From positions 558,001 through 622,000 of the forward strand of contig JACJYQ010000003.1 of the NCBI GenBank assembly GCA_020636025.1: a DNA stretch of 64,000 nucleotides, given 5' to 3'. The stretch comes from Lewinellaceae bacterium (GTDB lineage Bacteria > Bacteroidota > Bacteroidia > Chitinophagales > Saprospiraceae). The first letter of the stretch is position 1. Every line of letters begins with the position of its first letter. A program made the translations under genes and the position numbers. Shown one piece after another: positions 7,984-15,790 of this stretch. The notes below the pieces were generated by a model. That model saw only the letters and a list, made by a program, of their open reading frames with translations. It ran no database searches and had not been told where the DNA came from.

Positions 7984-8601
7984 TTAGAGTCTTTTCCATC
8001 TGAAATCGCACTTTTTAGCACCGTTTGCAATTGTATTGCTGCGTATAATTTCTAACCCGGCCAGGGAGGAAGTGAGCTCATCCACTTCGCACAAAATAGT
8101 GGCATAACGTTGCATCCCATGTTTTTGAAATTGCTTGCAAATACCGCACTCCAAAATGTCAATGCCATAGCCAAGTCCGAAAGTTTCGGCAGGATCGGTG
8201 ATCACTTTTACCAGAAAACCATCTGGGTGCCCAAGCGCCTGTGTCTTTTTCTGCATGAATCGAATAATGACTCTGCCCGGCAGGGTGTCTATTATTCTGG
8301 CTGGCTGGCGTTTCATCCAGGCCTGCAGCTTATTCTTAGGGCGGATATATTCCTTTGTTATTTCCAGACAAATCTCCCTGATCTGAATAAACGATTCACC
8401 TTTGTTTTCCAGCAATAAAACGAGAGCCAAAAAACAGGCTGTAAAGTCCAATCTGCGGTCAACCGGATTTGTGGAACTTTTGGAAAAAGCTACTTCCTGC
8501 TTCAGTACTGAATAATGAATTTTGAGTTGCTCAATCAGTATTTCCGCTTGCGCCGGATAGTGTTTACGAATGCTTCTGTGGAAGAATTTAAGAAAAGCCA
8601 T
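7984..8601 (-). CDS. L-2-amino-thiazoline-4-carboxylate hydrolase-like protein
   Basis: The 205-residue protein matches the ATC-hydrolase family (Pfam ATC_hydrolase) in its second half: YGIDILECGICKQFQKHG (Cys pair), ILCEVDEL, and the C-terminal block RSNTIANGAKKCDFRWKR. The first ~110 residues are helical with a basic tract. Characterised members hydrolyse 2-amino-thiazoline-4-carboxylate toward L-cysteine, but most family members have unknown substrates, so the assignment is to the family only. A perfect -7 box ends only six bases before the ATG, which suggests a very short or absent 5' leader. Confidence 0.75.
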   Translation of the reverse strand: MAFLKFFHRSIRKHYPAQAEILIEQLKIHYSVLKQEVAFSKSSTNPVDRRLDFTACFLALVLLLENKGESFIQIREICLEITKEYIRPKNKLQAWMKRQPARIIDTLPGRVIIRFMQKKTQALGHPDGFLVKVITDPAETFGLGYGIDILECGICKQFQKHGMQRYATILCEVDELTSSLAGLEIIRSNTIANGAKKCDFRWKRL

Positions 8602-8606
8602 GAAAT

Positions 8607-8614
8607 CAAAAGTA
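8607..8614 (-). promoter_or_regulatory. -7 promoter box right before the ATC-hydrolase-like gene
   Basis: The minus strand reads TACTTTTG, a perfect TAnnTTTG match. With the usual 5-7 base gap, transcription would start at or next to the A of the ATG at 8601, giving a leaderless mRNA. No clear -33 box. Confidence 0.45.
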
Positions 8615-8679
8615 GTTCATTTCTTCCGCTTCGGGTTATTGCACGATCAGTCTAAATACGTAATTCATTTTTGAAAACC

Positions 8680-10971
8680 TTATGCTGTAAATCCTCTTAG
8701 GAATTTTTTGTTGGGCGGTGTTTTGGCCTGCATAATATTGAACAGATCAACGAAACTTGAAGCTACTGAAATAAGGTCCTTTGTTTCAAGATGCAAACTG
8801 AAAAGCAACATGCTGTTCCGCATACCCAATTGCTCGGCTTTAATGCCATGGATCTGATTTTCGATGAGGGTTTCCATTTCATTGAACAGGTTTTCCTTTT
8901 CCTTGGTAATCTCAGAGACATTCGTGTATTGTTTGGCATCCAATTGGGCAACTATGTTAGCAAGATAGCTTCCAACCATTTTGGAAAATTGCAACAAATT
9001 CTCTTTCTGTTCCTTGTTCAAAGGCGACAAACTGTTGCTTACATAATCGTCACATTCCTGAATGATGAGCTTGGTTGATTGAACCAAATCCTGCTGAAGG
9101 TCATAAACCAGCAGGTACAGGCGGCTCACTTCGGCATTTACCTCGTCGAGCCTTTTAATTGAGCCGAACAACTGTCGCTTGAAATTTCTGGTGTCCTTGT
9201 TTAGTTCCTTAAGATCTTTTTTCGCCTTTTTCAAGGCATTGAGATCTTCGTTCAGCAAGCCTTTTATTGTATCCTTGTAGGTGAGGGCCACATCGGAAAG
9301 TACTCTGGAAACCTGTTTGCTGGTATCCTCGATAAACTCAATGCCTTCGATGGAGCCTATTTCCGACTCAAGGGCTTTGAGGCGTTGCGATTCAATAAAT
9401 TCCTTGCGGTGATGCATAAAGGATTTGTAAAGAGAGTAGATTACAAGCAACACCAGTATGCCAATTGCCCAGGCACCAAACTTGAAGATCAGTAGCGCAA
9501 ACAAACCGGAAACAAGGAATGCTACGATGGCGGTCATAAACCAACCGCCAATTACCATCAATACACCGGTGATGCGATAAACTGCGCTGTCGCGACCCCA
9601 GGCCCTGTCTGCCAGCGAGCTACCCATGGCTACCATAAAGGAAACATAGGTGGTTGATAAAGGCAGTTTCAAGGAGGTGGCAAAAGCTATCAGGGCAGAA
9701 GCTGTAGTTAGGTTCACTGATGCCCGTATCAGATCAAAGGCAGGTGGATCATGTTTTTCGCCTTTTTCCGCCTTTTTGGATTTTTGTTTTACTGGTTTGA
9801 AATTCTTTTCAATGTTGTTCAACCAACTTTCAGGCAAAACAGCCACCAATCCGTTGCTCATAACCCTGGTGTATCGCACAATGGCTTTGGAGAGGAAATT
9901 TGGCTGGAATCTTTCCGAGCCATCAGATTGCCTTCCAAGATTTACTTCTGTTTCAGTTACAGATTGCGCTTTTTTGGAGAACCACAGCGTAAGTATCATA
10001 ACAATGCCTGCAATCAGCAATAAAATCGGATTAGTTCTGATTTGCTGGGTTAGCATATCCATTTTGAAAGCTTCAGCGGCAACACCCGAATCGGACCAGG
10101 CACGGAAGGATTCAAATCCGGCAATAGGCACGCCGATAAAATTCACCAGATCGTTTCCGGCAAAAGCCATAGCCAGCGAAAAGGTGCCAAACAACACGAT
10201 GATGGTAAAAATATTGTACTTGAATACCTGCTGAAGGATCTGCATGATTATTGTCCAGAACACAACACTTCCCAGAAATAGAGACATGGTATTTTGGGTA
10301 ATCCAGGAAACAATTTCCGGAGGCATAAAAGAGGCTCCTTTCGCGCCCTTAAACAGCAGGAAATAAGTTAAAACTGCCAGCGCCAGTCCCGACCAGATAG
10401 CACCCACCCAATTCTTTCTTTTTTCGTAATGGAATGAAAAGAGCAATCGGGATAAAAACATCACCAAAGTGCCAACCACGAAGGCCACGCCTACAGAAAT
10501 AAAAATACCCGATATGATCGTAATGGCACTGGAAGAATTAATGTAACTGGGTAATGCCCCCAGCCCTTCACCGTTCGAAGATATTTTTAACACAGCTACG
10601 GCAACCGCTGCCCCTAAAATTTCAAATACAATGGATACCGTAGTGGAAGTAGGCAACCCGAACGTGTTAAACAAGTCCAGCAACAGTATATCCGTGAGCA
10701 TAACCGCTATGAATACAATCATGATCTCGGAAAAAAAGAAGAACTCCGGATTGAAAATGCCCTTTCTCGCAATTTCCATCATGCCGCTTGAAAAGGTGGA
10801 GCCTATGAAAATACCCAGACTCGCCACGATCATGATGGTTCGACGAGTAGCAACCTTGGATCCTATGGCTGAATTCAGGAAGTTAACGGCGTCGTTACTT
10901 ACGCCTACAACAAGGTCTGAAGCGGCAAGAAAAAATAGAAGGATTACAATGATGAGATATAGATCTGGCAT
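8680..10971 (-). CDS. PiT-family inorganic phosphate transporter with PhoU-like C-terminal domain
   Basis: The 763-residue protein has two PiT signature halves: GVSNDAVNFLNSAIGS (from ~residue 23) and AFAGNDLVNFIGVPIAG (~residue 270), with about 11-12 membrane helices and a cytoplasmic loop of basic residues (~370-400). LPLSTTYVSFMVAMGSSLADRAWGR is the conserved late block. After the last helix, residues ~540-760 are a long alpha-helical domain with heptad character, resembling PhoU, which probably regulates uptake. Fusion of PiT with a PhoU-like tail is common in Bacteroidota. No separate phoU or pst genes lie nearby. Confidence 0.9.
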   Translation of the reverse strand: MPDLYLIIVILLFFLAASDLVVGVSNDAVNFLNSAIGSKVATRRTIMIVASLGIFIGSTFSSGMMEIARKGIFNPEFFFFSEIMIVFIAVMLTDILLLDLFNTFGLPTSTTVSIVFEILGAAVAVAVLKISSNGEGLGALPSYINSSSAITIISGIFISVGVAFVVGTLVMFLSRLLFSFHYEKRKNWVGAIWSGLALAVLTYFLLFKGAKGASFMPPEIVSWITQNTMSLFLGSVVFWTIIMQILQQVFKYNIFTIIVLFGTFSLAMAFAGNDLVNFIGVPIAGFESFRAWSDSGVAAEAFKMDMLTQQIRTNPILLLIAGIVMILTLWFSKKAQSVTETEVNLGRQSDGSERFQPNFLSKAIVRYTRVMSNGLVAVLPESWLNNIEKNFKPVKQKSKKAEKGEKHDPPAFDLIRASVNLTTASALIAFATSLKLPLSTTYVSFMVAMGSSLADRAWGRDSAVYRITGVLMVIGGWFMTAIVAFLVSGLFALLIFKFGAWAIGILVLLVIYSLYKSFMHHRKEFIESQRLKALESEIGSIEGIEFIEDTSKQVSRVLSDVALTYKDTIKGLLNEDLNALKKAKKDLKELNKDTRNFKRQLFGSIKRLDEVNAEVSRLYLLVYDLQQDLVQSTKLIIQECDDYVSNSLSPLNKEQKENLLQFSKMVGSYLANIVAQLDAKQYTNVSEITKEKENLFNEMETLIENQIHGIKAEQLGMRNSMLLFSLHLETKDLISVASSFVDLFNIMQAKTPPNKKFLRGFTA

Positions 10972-11374
10972 CTGTGCTATGTTGAAATGCTAAGTAGAAT
11001 TACAAGGTGTTTTTCTGCAGGAAAGGCTTTAGAAATGTGCAAACCCCGAAAAAGCGGAAAATTAAGTGCTTTGGGCTGGCTGGCGGCGTGTGCAGTGTGT
11101 TAAGCTAAGGTTACTTTTTACGTGTAGGTGCTTTAGGGTTCTCTCTCCGCGTCCTTCCCCCGAATAAGTTCGGGGGATACAAGATAGGTAGATGCTTCCC
11201 ACCACTATATCCATGCCGAAGTCGATCTATCATCCTGAAACCCCCGAATTCATTCGGGGGAAGGACGCGGAGGTGCACGGGGATACGCGGGTGTACACGG
11301 GGGTACACGGAAGGTACCGCCAGGACACGAGGCATCCACAGAGAACTCCAGCAGAGAGCACCACCCATGAAAGT
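10972..11374. other. Intergenic region with two inverted palindromes next to the RAYT gene
   Basis: These 403 bp hold no convincing gene. They carry two palindromes described separately (11157-11176 and 11241-11260) and a degenerate stretch of GGNGTACACGG-type units at ~11275-11320. An open frame on the minus strand over the palindromes is low-complexity and not coding in my view. Confidence 0.6.
11147..11271. repeat. Two CCCCCGAA...TTCGGGGG palindromes in inverted orientation
   Basis: The palindromes are at 11157-11176 and 11241-11260. Their outer flanks are also inverted (CCGCGTCCTT before the first, AAGGACGCGG after the second), so the whole is a nested inverted repeat with ~64 bp between. 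A third related palindrome is at 11841-11859, on the other side of the transposase gene; it shares the trailing TACAAG with the first. This is the arrangement expected of hairpins recognised by an HUH transposase. Confidence 0.75.
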
Positions 11375-11812
11375 CTACCCTAAAACCCTGACAAACCCAT
11401 ACCTGTCAACAAACTCCGAACATTCGGTCTTGAATGATCTTTTACGGTGATGCTCCTCCTGGTTCTTGATGTAATTTCGAACAGCGACTACACCTGATTG
11501 ACTTACTGATACAGCGTAATAATCTTCGGCCCAACGAAAATAGGTGTCAAAAAGATTGTGTTTGTTGGCGAATCGGGAGCTTTCACCTTTGAGTAGTTTG
11601 ATAACCTGGGCGATGTTTTGGTCGCATGCAAGCGAGATCAGACAGTGCACATGATCCTCCACGCCATTGATAAAATCGAGGTAGATCTTTTTCTCTTCAG
11701 CATAGGACCTGATGTGCTTGAACAGGAATATTCTTTTGTTTCTGTCGGAAAGATTTGGTGCGCGTTTTTTGGTTCCCCAGACAGCGTGTACCCAGATGCG
11801 TACTTGTGCCAT
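11375..11812 (-). CDS. IS200-like / REP-associated tyrosine (Y1) transposase
   Basis: The start at 11812 (MAQVRIWVHAVWGTKKR) gives 145 residues; an ATG further upstream would read through the flanking palindrome. The HUH motif is HVH in GVEDHVHCLISL. The catalytic Tyr is probably in VRNYIKNQEEHH. YFRWAEDYYAVSVS is the block typical of Bacteroidota IS200-like/RAYT proteins. These enzymes cut single-stranded DNA beside hairpins. There is no tnpB. The reading frame is intact and the flanks carry palindromes, so it may be a live domesticated RAYT or a single IS200-type copy. Confidence 0.88.
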   Translation of the reverse strand: MAQVRIWVHAVWGTKKRAPNLSDRNKRIFLFKHIRSYAEEKKIYLDFINGVEDHVHCLISLACDQNIAQVIKLLKGESSRFANKHNLFDTYFRWAEDYYAVSVSQSGVVAVRNYIKNQEEHHRKRSFKTECSEFVDRYGFVRVLG

Positions 11813-11840
11813 AGTGATGGTTGGTTTTTTGATGAGTTTT

Positions 11841-11867
11841 CCCCCGAATGAATTCGAGGTGTACAAG
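11841..11867. repeat. Palindrome upstream of the RAYT gene
   Basis: CCCCCGAATGAATTCGAGG (11841-11859), followed by T and GTACAAG, matches the palindromes at 11157 and 11241 with one change in the right arm. It lies 28 bp before the transposase ATG and probably marks the other end of the mobile unit. Confidence 0.7.
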
Positions 11868-11925
11868 ATGTTAAGATGTTTTGGTTTATAAATATACGTT
11901 TTTTTGAGTTGAAGTGTCTGCTTAT

Positions 11926-13581
11926 TTACGGCCTGTCCTTGATTATTTTGACGGCCCGTTCAAGCACTTCATCGCGCCCATTCAGAAGTCCTTCAATACT
12001 GGGCTGCACTTCTATGTCGATCTTTACTCCTTTCCTTTGCGTTTCGGTATTGTCGGGATAAAAGATGCCGATCCCGCTCATGTAGGTGCGGCTGCCGCCA
12101 GCCATCTCAATAGTGCTTACATTACCATCAGCCCCGGAAGTCTGGCTACCAATGGTGATCGCATGGTCACCTGTTTGAAGACACATGGCTGTAAATTCGG
12201 CATGGCTTTGGGTTTTTTCATTCACCAACAAAACCACCTTGTTTTTATATTTTTCCCCGCCTCGTTTTCCACAGAGTATACCATCACGCCAGATGAATTT
12301 GCCTGGATAATTCAAGTCAGGATAGGTTACCTTGAAAAAAGGTTTCTTTTTAGAGTTCAGATAATTGGCAAATGAATACAGGGTTCCTTTTGGATAGTTC
12401 CGTATATCGAAAATGATGCCTCTGGTATCTTTGAGCGATTTCATGGCTTCATCAACGTCATCGTTTTCAATTTCCCCCATATTGATGTATCCGATATTGC
12501 CTTCCAGGATTTTGTATTTCTCGTTATGTATTCCTTCGTATTTGAAATTTTTAAACAAATGCCTTTTAACAGTCTTCAATTGTATTTCGTTTTCTCTAAT
12601 AAATTCGATGTTGACAGAATCGGTGGAACCGTTGAAAATGGCATAATGTGCCATACCTCTTTTTGCCCCTTCATTTGAACCGGGGATATACTTTTCTTTC
12701 TCCCGGTAAATTTCTTCAACAGGTCTGTTGTTTACCTTGGTTATGGCATCGCCGATCCTTAAATCACTTGATTTCGCCATTGCTTCATTCCAATAACCGG
12801 TAATGATGGCTTTCCCTTCTTTAAGGGTAAACTTGACCGGAGCCCAATAAAAACCAAAGTAGTTGTTTGTTAATTCACTAACATACCCTCCATGGCTGTC
12901 ATCCAGGTGTACAATCAGTTCAAGAATGGCCAGTTGAAATTCGATTTCTGTGTTTGCCATCTGAAATATGGGAATCATTTTAGCCAGGACTTCATCCCAG
13001 GGCATGTCCGTCATGTACTTGTACGGATAAAAGTATTCAATGATGTTCCAGTAGCGAAACAGTGAAAGCACCCTTATATCCTCATTTCCCCAATCGTTAT
13101 CCGCGTATTGGTGTTCATTTTTAAGGCTAATGTTACCAACCCGGCTATTGGCCGTTACATAGTAGTTTGTTCCTTGATGTCTGTTTAATTTTATGTAATT
13201 TAATTTGCCTGAAAGCTCTTCTGTAAAAAATCGATTGTCATTGATCCAACCCAGATTGAAGTTCTTATCGAAGTATGTTTTACCGCTTTCCTCGTCCTTA
13301 CATTTTTTACATTCAGGTACAGGACCCAGGTCATCGATCCATTTTTCAATAATCAGGGAAAGGTCTTTTTTGTTGGATGTTTGCTTCACTTTTGGCAAAA
13401 TGGTAAACAACTGTTCGTCCCAGTTGAATTTTCCCTCTGCCACAGCCGGATGGTAATATTTCAGGAAGCCCCAGATTTTGGCAGTTGCAGCCAGTCTTTC
13501 CGTTTCGCTCAAATCATTTTGAGCAGTGGTGATTTGACCGTAGGACAGGATGGCCAGCAATAATGCGAATGCTTTTTTCAT
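11926..13581 (-). CDS. Secreted S41-family peptidase
   Basis: The 551 residues begin with a signal peptide (MKKAFALLLAILSYGQITTAQ). Residues ~30-230 are a helical/beta N-terminal part (KIWGFLKYYHPAVAEGKFNWDEQLF is typical of Bacteroidota S41 proteins). A PDZ-like part follows (SSDLRIGDAITKVNNRPVEE), then the protease core: GIIFDIRNYP, VVLLVNEKTQSHAEF with the nucleophile Ser in SHAEF, and GSQTSGADG. It likely degrades or trims envelope proteins or peptides. A CKKCKDEESGKTYF patch near residue 95 may bind metal. It stands alone between the RAYT and a long non-coding stretch. Confidence 0.88.
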   Translation of the reverse strand: MKKAFALLLAILSYGQITTAQNDLSETERLAATAKIWGFLKYYHPAVAEGKFNWDEQLFTILPKVKQTSNKKDLSLIIEKWIDDLGPVPECKKCKDEESGKTYFDKNFNLGWINDNRFFTEELSGKLNYIKLNRHQGTNYYVTANSRVGNISLKNEHQYADNDWGNEDIRVLSLFRYWNIIEYFYPYKYMTDMPWDEVLAKMIPIFQMANTEIEFQLAILELIVHLDDSHGGYVSELTNNYFGFYWAPVKFTLKEGKAIITGYWNEAMAKSSDLRIGDAITKVNNRPVEEIYREKEKYIPGSNEGAKRGMAHYAIFNGSTDSVNIEFIRENEIQLKTVKRHLFKNFKYEGIHNEKYKILEGNIGYINMGEIENDDVDEAMKSLKDTRGIIFDIRNYPKGTLYSFANYLNSKKKPFFKVTYPDLNYPGKFIWRDGILCGKRGGEKYKNKVVLLVNEKTQSHAEFTAMCLQTGDHAITIGSQTSGADGNVSTIEMAGGSRTYMSGIGIFYPDNTETQRKGVKIDIEVQPSIEGLLNGRDEVLERAVKIIKDRP

Positions 13582-14154
13582 GATTCAGTTAAAGGTTCTT
13601 TTTTGATGTAGTATCGAACGCAATGCTTCGGGTTATGGTGTTCTCCCATGTGGTAGTGCTGCTTCATTCCCAACATTAAATTTTGAACAAGATTTGGATG
13701 CCTTCATGTATTCACTTTGGTATTGGGTTAAATTCAAGTTTCAAATCACAATTGCGAGGCACTATTTTCCATTGGCTTTACTTGCCTCTTTCACCCTAAA
13801 GTGGTCTGCACAGCACAGTCACGAAAGGGTGATCAATTGTCCTAATGTCAGCGGGGTGCAGATGTAGTAGAATTGCATGGAAACAGTATCACAGTGGTAC
13901 ACATCAAAACCCGCGAAAGACTGGAGGTGGTGGAAATTCCATTTGCCGTGTTAATTGCAATTCCGCCTTTTGGAAAGGAGGTTGATGTGTTTTTGATTGC
14001 GGAACTCTGCTAAAGAGCGTGGATAGAAAATTTCCAAATGCCCCAAAACGCTCATTTCGCGCCAAATAAAGGGAATCACACGCGCAGGGCGGAATTAACT
14101 TCGAGCTGGTGCTCGGGTATGTGTATTGACTGCAACAAGGTTGGGTTTGTGTTC
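13582..14154. other. Long intergenic region, possibly with a decayed gene
   Basis: No intact gene is seen in these 573 bp. A + strand stretch at 13786-14013 looks like a frameshifted remnant (listed separately). A short segment CACACGCGCAGGGCGGAA near 14080 is nearly repeated at 22977-22994. Confidence 0.5.
13786..14013 (+). pseudogene. Possible decayed coding remnant
   Basis: One frame reads HSHERVINCPNVSG before a stop; the next frame over, from 13846 to the TAA at 14011, reads ADVVELHGNSITVVHIK, TRERLEVVEIPFAVLIAIPP and FGKEVDVFLIAELC. The second part has the alternating pattern of real beta-sheet protein but no ATG. A single frameshift would join the two. Family not recognised. Confidence 0.35.
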
Positions 14155-15102
14155 CTACAAAACAATATTCTGAATAGAAAACCCCATCTTCTGCTTTGCT
14201 GAATAACTTTCCAGATACGGATCAACTTCGACTTCTTCCAAAACCAGTTTAATACTTCTGTCTTCTTTAAATGAATCTATGGCTTTTGGCAATTTTATAT
14301 CGGCAAGTTTTTCAATCAGAGATGTATTCACCTGGTAGGTCCCGGCATCTTCGAACTGCATAAACAGTTCTTCATCGGCTTTGGTGGCTTCAAGTTCATG
14401 GACAATGCCGTTTTCAGTGAGCAACTTCTTTTGACTCATCAAAAATCCCACCCTGTATAATTTGCCGTCTTCCTTAGGGAATACAACCACCTTCCAGAAA
14501 AGAACAGGGATCAAAACCGTTTGTCCATCAACCATGGTTACGAAAGGTGGGTCTTTTTTGGATAATACAGGTCCGGTGAACACACAAATCTTTAAAGATC
14601 TCTTCTTAGTTTCTATATTCAAGATATAGTCTTCAAGGCTTTTCCAGACGCGCTGATTCAACTTGCTATATTGAGGAACTGCATTGCTGTAGTAGAAAGT
14701 AGAATCCGCGGCTTTCTGCGCTAATTCATTGGTTATACCCCATTGAACATCCTCACGCTTTGTCATGTGTCCTTTGTCAAAATCACTTTTGGCTGCTTTA
14801 TATAATTCAAGGCCCCATTGATGTTCTTTTGCCCTTTTATCTTTCTTCCAGCTTTTAGCTCTATCTGCATCTTTAAACAAACCGCCATTAATATTAGCAG
14901 CAGTGAAAAAAGGAAACTTTCGCGATGCTGAAAGTTGGACACTGTAATTATGGTAATTGAGTATTGATTCCTTACTCCCTTCCACGGGCGCTATATCCTT
15001 TTTATGCGATGGACCCAGTTTGGGAAAAGGAACTTTTTCCTTGACGGTGTCGTCAATTAAAAAATCATGGTCAAACCCCCTAAATGAATCTTCAACTGCC
15101 AT
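14155..15102 (-). CDS. DNA/RNA non-specific endonuclease (NUC1/beta-beta-alpha metal family)
   Basis: The 315-residue protein has the ENDO_NS active-site block FDKGHMTKREDVQWG (the DRGH motif with Lys for Arg; His is the general base) and the downstream STFYYSNAVPQYSKLNQRVW, whose Asn binds the magnesium ion. Residues ~45-75 (YSVQLSASRKFPFFTAANI) fit the start of the domain. No signal peptide is visible, which is unusual since many family members are secreted. The C-terminal ~60 residues are acidic. It could be a nutritional or toxin nuclease; no immunity gene is obvious next to it. Confidence 0.85.
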   Translation of the reverse strand: MAVEDSFRGFDHDFLIDDTVKEKVPFPKLGPSHKKDIAPVEGSKESILNYHNYSVQLSASRKFPFFTAANINGGLFKDADRAKSWKKDKRAKEHQWGLELYKAAKSDFDKGHMTKREDVQWGITNELAQKAADSTFYYSNAVPQYSKLNQRVWKSLEDYILNIETKKRSLKICVFTGPVLSKKDPPFVTMVDGQTVLIPVLFWKVVVFPKEDGKLYRVGFLMSQKKLLTENGIVHELEATKADEELFMQFEDAGTYQVNTSLIEKLADIKLPKAIDSFKEDRSIKLVLEEVEVDPYLESYSAKQKMGFSIQNIVL

Positions 15103-15197
15103 TTTAAATATTTTTGATGGTTTGGGTATGAGGCATTAAATGAAGTCTGCTTTTTAATTTTTTGAGGGAAATTATAGGAGTGTATTTTCTTTTTGAT

Positions 15198-15743
15198 TTA
15201 CACCTTTTCAAGCCTCTGATAAGGTTTCTCTGGTAAATTTACCACTATTTCATCTCCTACCGAAACTTCACCACCTTCAAGAACTACAGCCATAATCCCG
15301 GCTTTTCTGATCAGGTTGCCTTCTTCATCGCGATCCAGCAGCGCTTTCATCAGGCCTTGCTTGATGGAGTCTATCTGGGAGCATGGGTTTCGCAGTCCGG
15401 TAATTTGAATTTTGGCACTGCTGCCGATGGACAAGATCGTATCCTTGGGCAGGTTTAAAATATCAAGTCCCTGTGTAGTAATGTTTTCTCCCATTTGGGC
15501 CGGACTCACCTGAAAATCCTTGGCTTCCAGCTCCTCGAAAAGTTCGGCGTGCATCAGGTGCACCTGCCGTAGATTTGGTTGGCTTGGGTCCTTGGCTACC
15601 CTGGAGCGGTGCTTTACGGTTTCGCCCATGTGGGCGTCGCCTTCTACGCCCAGGCCTTTTAAGAGGGTGATTCTATCGGTGGCAGTTTTGCCGAAGGTGT
15701 GCCTGGGGTTTTTGCTTACGGAGATTACACGAGGAGTTTCCAT
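15198..15743 (-). CDS. MOSC-domain protein
   Basis: The 181 residues form a single MOSC domain: GLGVEGDAHMGETVKHRSRV near the N-terminus, MGENITTQGLDILNLP in the middle and GLRNPCSQIDSIKQGLM with the conserved Cys that binds the molybdenum cofactor sulfur. The later block RKAGIMAVVLEGGEVSVGDEI completes the fold. Stand-alone MOSC proteins (YiiM-like) act in molybdenum-cofactor-dependent reduction or transfer of sulfur. No molybdenum enzyme genes lie nearby. The gene stands alone between the endonuclease and a T9SS protein. Confidence 0.9.
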   Translation of the reverse strand: METPRVISVSKNPRHTFGKTATDRITLLKGLGVEGDAHMGETVKHRSRVAKDPSQPNLRQVHLMHAELFEELEAKDFQVSPAQMGENITTQGLDILNLPKDTILSIGSSAKIQITGLRNPCSQIDSIKQGLMKALLDRDEEGNLIRKAGIMAVVLEGGEVSVGDEIVVNLPEKPYQRLEKV

Positions 15744-15790
15744 AGATTGTCCTTATAGTTTTCAAAGTTTAATCATTCTCCAAACATGCG

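Noticed and set aside
11111..11368. An 85-codon open frame on the minus strand
   Set aside because: It runs through the palindromes and is low-complexity (Pro/Arg-rich), so it is not taken as coding.
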